In this document: one piece after another, positions 60,229 to 64,000 of the stretch
How positions within the stretch are numbered: the first letter of the stretch is position 1
Layout of the letters: the number at the start of each line of letters is the position of its first letter
Source: Saprospiraceae bacterium
Lineage (GTDB): Bacteria; Bacteroidota; Bacteroidia; Chitinophagales; Saprospiraceae
Direction: 5' to 3'
Assembly (NCBI GenBank): GCA_016787415.1
Contig: JAEUUT010000092.1
Location: 1 to 64,000 of the forward strand
Length of the DNA: 64,000 nucleotides
The notes under the pieces: model-generated
Seen by the model: only the letters and a program-made list of their open reading frames with translations
The model's database searches: none
What the model was told of the DNA's origin: nothing
Translations under genes and position numbers: made by a program

Positions 60229-61872
60229 TCACCAAACCGCCACCGGCACATTAATCATACCGTTTTTGTGAATAATATCTACAAAATACGAGCCAGGGGG
60301 CAGGTGATCAAGGTTTTGGAAGGATAAAATGGAGATTTCATTAGGAGAAAAAATTGGCTGAGTAACCTGAATTTTCTCCCCAAAAACATTTCGAAGGACA
60401 AAAGTAGCGTCTGTGGGAACATTTACATCGGGAAGCAGCAAGCGGAGTGTACCTTTTGTCCGGTTATAAGCAAAAATATAGCGATTATTTACAAATTGTC
60501 CGAGGCTGAACCAGGCCGCAGTCATATCCGGCAGTCCGTAGCCACGCTTGTTATCTGGATGGGTGTATTGATCGGCAGAAGCAAATACGGCATCCAGAAT
60601 TTCTGCGGCTGTTTTTTCCGGAAATGCACTCCAAAGGCTTGCGATGCTGCCCGCCAGCATAGGAGAAGCCAGGGAGGTGCCGCTGGAAACGCCCAGTTGT
60701 GTGCCTACATTTCCAGCCGTTACCACTTCATCGCCCGGGGCCGACAAATCCGGCTTGATGCGGCCGTCGCGCGTGGGGCCAAAAGAACTGAATACCGATT
60801 TCCGGGCATTGTGTTGCACCGAGCCTACGGAAACAATGCCGGGCGCATCTGCTGGCACGCCCATGTATTTCCAGGCGCCATCTCCTTCATTGCCAGCGCT
60901 GTTGCAGATAATCATTCCTTTTGTAGCGGCAATGGCAGCCCCTTTCGAGCCAATGGCTGTACGGCCGTCGAGTTGCCAAATCCAGTGGCCCAGTGTGGAG
61001 TCATTGAAGGCGGTATAGCCCAAAGATGCATTAATGATGTCTACTCCGGCGCTGTCAGCCCATTCAGCCCCGGCAATCCAGTTGGTTTCTTCGACTGGAT
61101 ACTCCCCCCCTGTATCTTCTGTTTTAAGCAGAAAATAGGTGGCTTCCGGTGCGGTTCCAACAAAATAATCAGGTGTATAGGCCCCCATGACTGACAAAAC
61201 CGACGTGCCATGCTGAGCGGCTTCAAATACTGCTTCGTCGTGTTCTACAAAATCATGGGCTGAAAAAAGGCGATTGTGTACCGCCAGACTATCGAAAAAC
61301 GGCAGTGTGTCTACATTGGTAAAGCCGCCGTCCATGACGGCAACGTAGATTCCCTCGCCTTTTATTCCAGCCATGTGCAACACAGGCACCCCGAGCAGGT
61401 TGTTCTGAAGCGCTGCATAGCCCCAATATGTGCTTTTGCCTTCAATTTTCGGGGAAGCCGCAAGCAGTCGCCGTTTCTTTTGAGGCCGATTGAGTGGATT
61501 TCGGTATTTTAGATGCGGCCCGAGGTACTGAACATTCGCGACAAATGGTAGTTGGCCTAAGGCTGCAGCTGCACTGGAGTCACTGATAATCGCTGCCGCG
61601 TTCAACCAGCGTGATACCGTATGAATTTGTACACCTTTATATTGCAGTGCTTTTAAGTAATCCGGATTGGGTGGTAGATCGTTTTCCACGATTTCAATGC
61701 CGGCTTTGTCCCTGCGTTCTATAGAACGGGCCGAAAGAAATTCAGCCGGCTGGCAAGTGCAGTAGGGAGAATTGTTCTTGTCAGTAAATTCTACCCAGTA
61801 CTTGTTCAGTTTGGGCGTTTGTGCAGACAAAGCAAGAGGAAAAAAAAGAAACAATAGAGCGAGTCTCGGCAT
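60229..61872 (-). CDS. S8 subtilisin-family serine protease, exported
   Basis: A 547-residue protease: signal peptide about 1-17, a pro-region to about 160, catalytic domain about 160-460. The triad is visible as VAVMDGGFT (Asp), HGTSVLSVMG (His) and SSGTSLASPM (Ser), with oxyanion ICNSAGNEGDG (Asn). A C-terminal beta domain (LLLPDVNVPTDATFVLRNVF...PPGSYFVDIIHKNGM) fits a T9SS tail. Likely a secreted degradative enzyme. Confidence 0.92.
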   Translation of the reverse strand: MPRLALLFLFFPLALSAQTPKLNKYWVEFTDKNNSPYCTCQPAEFLSARSIERRDKAGIEIVENDLPPNPDYLKALQYKGVQIHTVSRWLNAAAIISDSSAAAALGQLPFVANVQYLGPHLKYRNPLNRPQKKRRLLAASPKIEGKSTYWGYAALQNNLLGVPVLHMAGIKGEGIYVAVMDGGFTNVDTLPFFDSLAVHNRLFSAHDFVEHDEAVFEAAQHGTSVLSVMGAYTPDYFVGTAPEATYFLLKTEDTGGEYPVEETNWIAGAEWADSAGVDIINASLGYTAFNDSTLGHWIWQLDGRTAIGSKGAAIAATKGMIICNSAGNEGDGAWKYMGVPADAPGIVSVGSVQHNARKSVFSSFGPTRDGRIKPDLSAPGDEVVTAGNVGTQLGVSSGTSLASPMLAGSIASLWSAFPEKTAAEILDAVFASADQYTHPDNKRGYGLPDMTAAWFSLGQFVNNRYIFAYNRTKGTLRLLLPDVNVPTDATFVLRNVFGEKIQVTQPIFSPNEISILSFQNLDHLPPGSYFVDIIHKNGMINVPVAVW

Positions 61873-61998
61873 ACGGTAAATTTTGGCACAAAGGAAATAC
61901 TATGTATAAAAACCGATACCCGATTTTCGATATCTGTTTTGCAATTTGCTGCAATAGAACATCAAAAACCGGGCATCGAAAATTTGGACACTGCAATA

Positions 61999-62748
61999 TT
62001 ACCACCTGCGAGCCACGGCAGCGCGGCGAACCGGCGCTTTCTTTTTGGCCGGCGCATCCACCAGATTGATCATAACGCCGGTGCTGAGTGCAACGCCCCG
62101 GTTCTTAATTTGCTCATTTACAACCGGGAAGTTGTACAATTGTGTCAATCCCTGGGTGTATCGGGCGTCGGCAAACCATTTTCCACCATTGAAATTCACC
62201 TGCATGCCTACTCCGCCCACTGCCGACACTTCAAAACGGCTGTAATCCAGGTCGTTAAAGTTCAGGTTGGTGCGAATGGGGTCAAACTCGAAGAAAAAGC
62301 GTGTACGGGTGATGAGTTTCCCATTCATCGCGTAGCCAAAAGAAGGGCCGAGCACTGCATAGGCCTGTACCACATCGTTTCCAATTTTTGCTTTTGCCAA
62401 CAAAGGTATTTCCAGGTAGTTGGTACGAATGGTGGCTTCAACGCCTGCCGGGATGTCCAGATTGCCGATCGGGACATTAATATCTTCGCTAAAACGAAAC
62501 CCTTTTTGCACCCAGTTCAACTCCGACTGAAGTGCGAAATACTTGCCAAAATTAGCCTCCACTACCCCACCCGCCAGGGCTCCGGTAGCAGATTTGAAGT
62601 CGGGCGCCAGGTTGTCCAGCGTTTTTGTCATGTATACATTGCCGAAATTGGCGCCGCCTTTCAGGCCGACTGCCACCTGGGCCCAAAGCAGATTGTTTCC
62701 AAAGAAGGTGATCAGGGCGATAAACAGGAACTGACTGGAGGATTTCAT
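61999..62748 (-). CDS. Outer-membrane beta-barrel protein (porin-like, PorT family)
   Basis: A 249-residue protein with signal peptide (FLFIALITFFGNNLLWA) and regularly spaced barrel strands (VAVGLKGGANFGNVY, FALQSELNWVQKGFRF, VQAYAVLGPSFGYAMNGKL, FEVSAVGGVGMQVNF). The C-terminus is unusual: after the last strand comes a strongly basic tail, KKKAPVRRAAVARRW. CACTTTTG on the minus strand upstream is close to a -7 box. Confidence 0.85.
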   Translation of the reverse strand: MKSSSQFLFIALITFFGNNLLWAQVAVGLKGGANFGNVYMTKTLDNLAPDFKSATGALAGGVVEANFGKYFALQSELNWVQKGFRFSEDINVPIGNLDIPAGVEATIRTNYLEIPLLAKAKIGNDVVQAYAVLGPSFGYAMNGKLITRTRFFFEFDPIRTNLNFNDLDYSRFEVSAVGGVGMQVNFNGGKWFADARYTQGLTQLYNFPVVNEQIKNRGVALSTGVMINLVDAPAKKKAPVRRAAVARRW

Positions 62749-63028
62749 ATTTGTTAATGTTGTTTAAACGGTTGATTGTCAGTGATTTAAAACTGACGCC
62801 ACAAAAGTGTGGGCCACCATCGTTAAGAGGGGTTAGCGCTGTGTTACGATTCCAATAAAGTTTAAAAGAAAGCCGCTTTCACAGTTAAAAACGGTTAATT
62901 TTTCATACCTTCGCGCGCATTTTAAAAGCAAAAAATCTGCACATCCGATTGTGTTGTTTTGAAATCCGGCGCAACCTGTTGCCCGACATTGTTCCAAATA
63001 CTAAAAAAGCCACTGTTTAGCGAAGCGT

Positions 63029-64000
63029 ATGCAAGAATCGAGGATTCTCCCCATCAACATTGAAGAAGAACTAAAAACCGCGTACATCGACTATTCGATG
63101 TCGGTCATAGTGAGCCGTGCCCTGCCCGATGTGCGTGATGGTCTCAAGCCAGTACACCGCCGCGTTTTGTACGGCATGCTCGAACTTGGGCTTGGATACA
63201 ACAAGCCTTATAAAAAATCGGCCCGTATCGTCGGTGAGGTACTGGGTAAATACCACCCCCACGGCGACGGCTCGGTGTACGATGCCATGGTACGTATGGC
63301 ACAAGACTGGAGCCTGCGCTATCCTTTGGTAGATGGCCAGGGTAACTTCGGCAGTATGGACGGCGACTCTCCGGCGGCCATGCGTTATACAGAGGCTCGT
63401 CTGCGCCGTATTTCCGATGAAATTGTGGGCGATATTGAAAAGGAAACCGTTGATTTTCAACTTAACTTCGACGATTCCCTGGAAGAGCCATCTGTTATGC
63501 CTTCCAAAATTCCCAACCTGCTGATCAACGGTGCCTCGGGTATTGCTGTCGGCATGGCTACCAACATGATGCCGCACAATTTGAGTGAAGTTTGTGCAGC
63601 GATCATCGCCACGGTCGACAATCCGGAAATCGACATAGAGGAACTGATGGAATATGTAAAGGCCCCTGACTTTCCGACAGGTGGCATTATTTATGGCCTT
63701 AGCGGTGTGAAAGAAGGTTTGCGCACCGGCCGCGGCCGCTGCGTTGTTCGGGCTAAAACGGAAATTGAAACAGACGACAAAGGACGTGAGTCCATTATCG
63801 TAACGGAGATTCCCTATCAGGTCAACAAAGCCATCCTGATTACGAAAATCGCCGAACTCGTCAACGAAAAAAGGGTACTCGGTATCAGCGATGTGCGCGA
63901 CGAATCAAACCGCGAAGGTGTACGTGTGGTGATAGAAATCAAACGCGACGCCGCCGCCAATGTCATTCTGAGCCAGTTGTTCAAACTGACGCCGCTGCAA
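63029..64000 (+). CDS. gyrA: DNA gyrase subunit A, N-terminal part
   Basis: The first 324 codons; the gene continues beyond the window. It begins [20 protein letters not shown], with the winged-helix and tower domains following. The DNA-cleaving tyrosine is Y120 in [10 protein letters not shown]. In the quinolone-binding region [13 protein letters not shown]81 stands where E. coli has S83, while D85 matches D87. GyrA with GyrB introduces negative supercoils. The ATG at 63029 agrees with the family start. Upstream, 62749-63028 holds no gene; a TACCTTCG box at 62906 is a weak promoter candidate. Confidence 0.95.
   Translation, partial: MQESRILPINIEEELKTAYIDYSMSVIVSRALPDVRDGLKPVHRRVLYGMLELGLGYNKPYKKSARIVGEVLGKYHPHGDGSVYDAMVRMAQDWSLRYPLVDGQGNFGSMDGDSPAAMRYTEARLRRISDEIVGDIEKETVDFQLNFDDSLEEPSVMPSKIPNLLINGASGIAVGMATNMMPHNLSEVCAAIIATVDNPEIDIEELMEYVKAPDFPTGGIIYGLSGVKEGLRTGRGRCVVRAKTEIETDDKGRESIIVTEIPYQVNKAILITKIAELVNEKRVLGISDVRDESNREGVRVVIEIKRDAAANVILSQLFKLTPLQ

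Overview
The window looks like chromosome of a Bacteroidota bacterium, probably of the Saprospiraceae (Haliscomenobacter/Lewinella-like). The lineage is inferred from proteins carrying type IX secretion (T9SS) C-terminal domains, SprB repeats, promoters fitting the Bacteroidota -33/-7 pattern (TTTG...TAnnTTTG), DUF3822 beside rsmD, and families typical of the phylum. I found no rRNA or tRNA genes, no CRISPR array, no prophage and no complete transposase gene. GC content looks moderate (an impression, not a count) and most genes are ordinary core or cell-envelope genes.

Layout. 0-5 kb: rlmH (partial) and lysC, then an ECF sigma factor with its anti-sigma factor and two small envelope proteins. 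5-10 kb: a TamB-like giant. 10-13.1 kb: a persulfide-detoxification unit (CstB-like persulfide dioxygenase/rhodanese, an exported DsrE-like protein) with a Crp-type regulator and two matching operators. 13.5-22 kb: arginine decarboxylase family enzyme, exonuclease, two glycosyltransferases, phytase-like protein, FAD oxidoreductase, membrane protein. 22-26 kb: an outer-membrane barrel and mlaEFD lipid-transport genes. 26-36 kb: amino-acid permease, DUF1349 lipoprotein, a prokaryotic pentameric ligand-gated channel homologue, rsmD-DUF3822, bactofilin, tsaD, a possible long non-coding RNA, MBOAT acyltransferase. 37-62 kb: an export-rich region with yggS, a 2633-residue T9SS type B adhesin, astacin protease, a zinc-site-less M1-like protein, lamin-tail protein, a TIR membrane protein, galE, trmN6, a secreted phospholipase-D-fold protein, a subtilase and a second barrel. 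63 kb to the end: the start of gyrA.

The most striking feature is in the intergenic spaces. About a dozen palindromic elements, roughly one per 5 kb, are built from short tandem words (GATAACN, GAGTTAT, GATGAAT, GGGTTGATRA, AATCCGC-type, GTGTCCTTNGTG-type), often as near-perfect stems of 40-75 bp. They abut or contain the stop codons of neighbouring genes. At 56.7-57.2 kb one palindrome sits inside the loop of another, flanked by 12-bp direct repeats that look like a target-site duplication. This is direct sequence evidence that at least one of these families is, or was, mobile. I cannot place them in a named family.

Two regulatory readings stand out. First, the Crp-like regulator (its only cysteines are C75 and C81; recognition residues R180/E181/R185) and TGTGA-N6-TCAC(A/G) palindromes upstream of both itself and the cstB-like gene suggest a self-controlled persulfide-responsive unit. 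Second, the 830-bp gap after tsaD holds a minus-strand promoter-like sequence and, about 600 nt downstream, a strong minus-strand intrinsic terminator with no convincing ORF between them.
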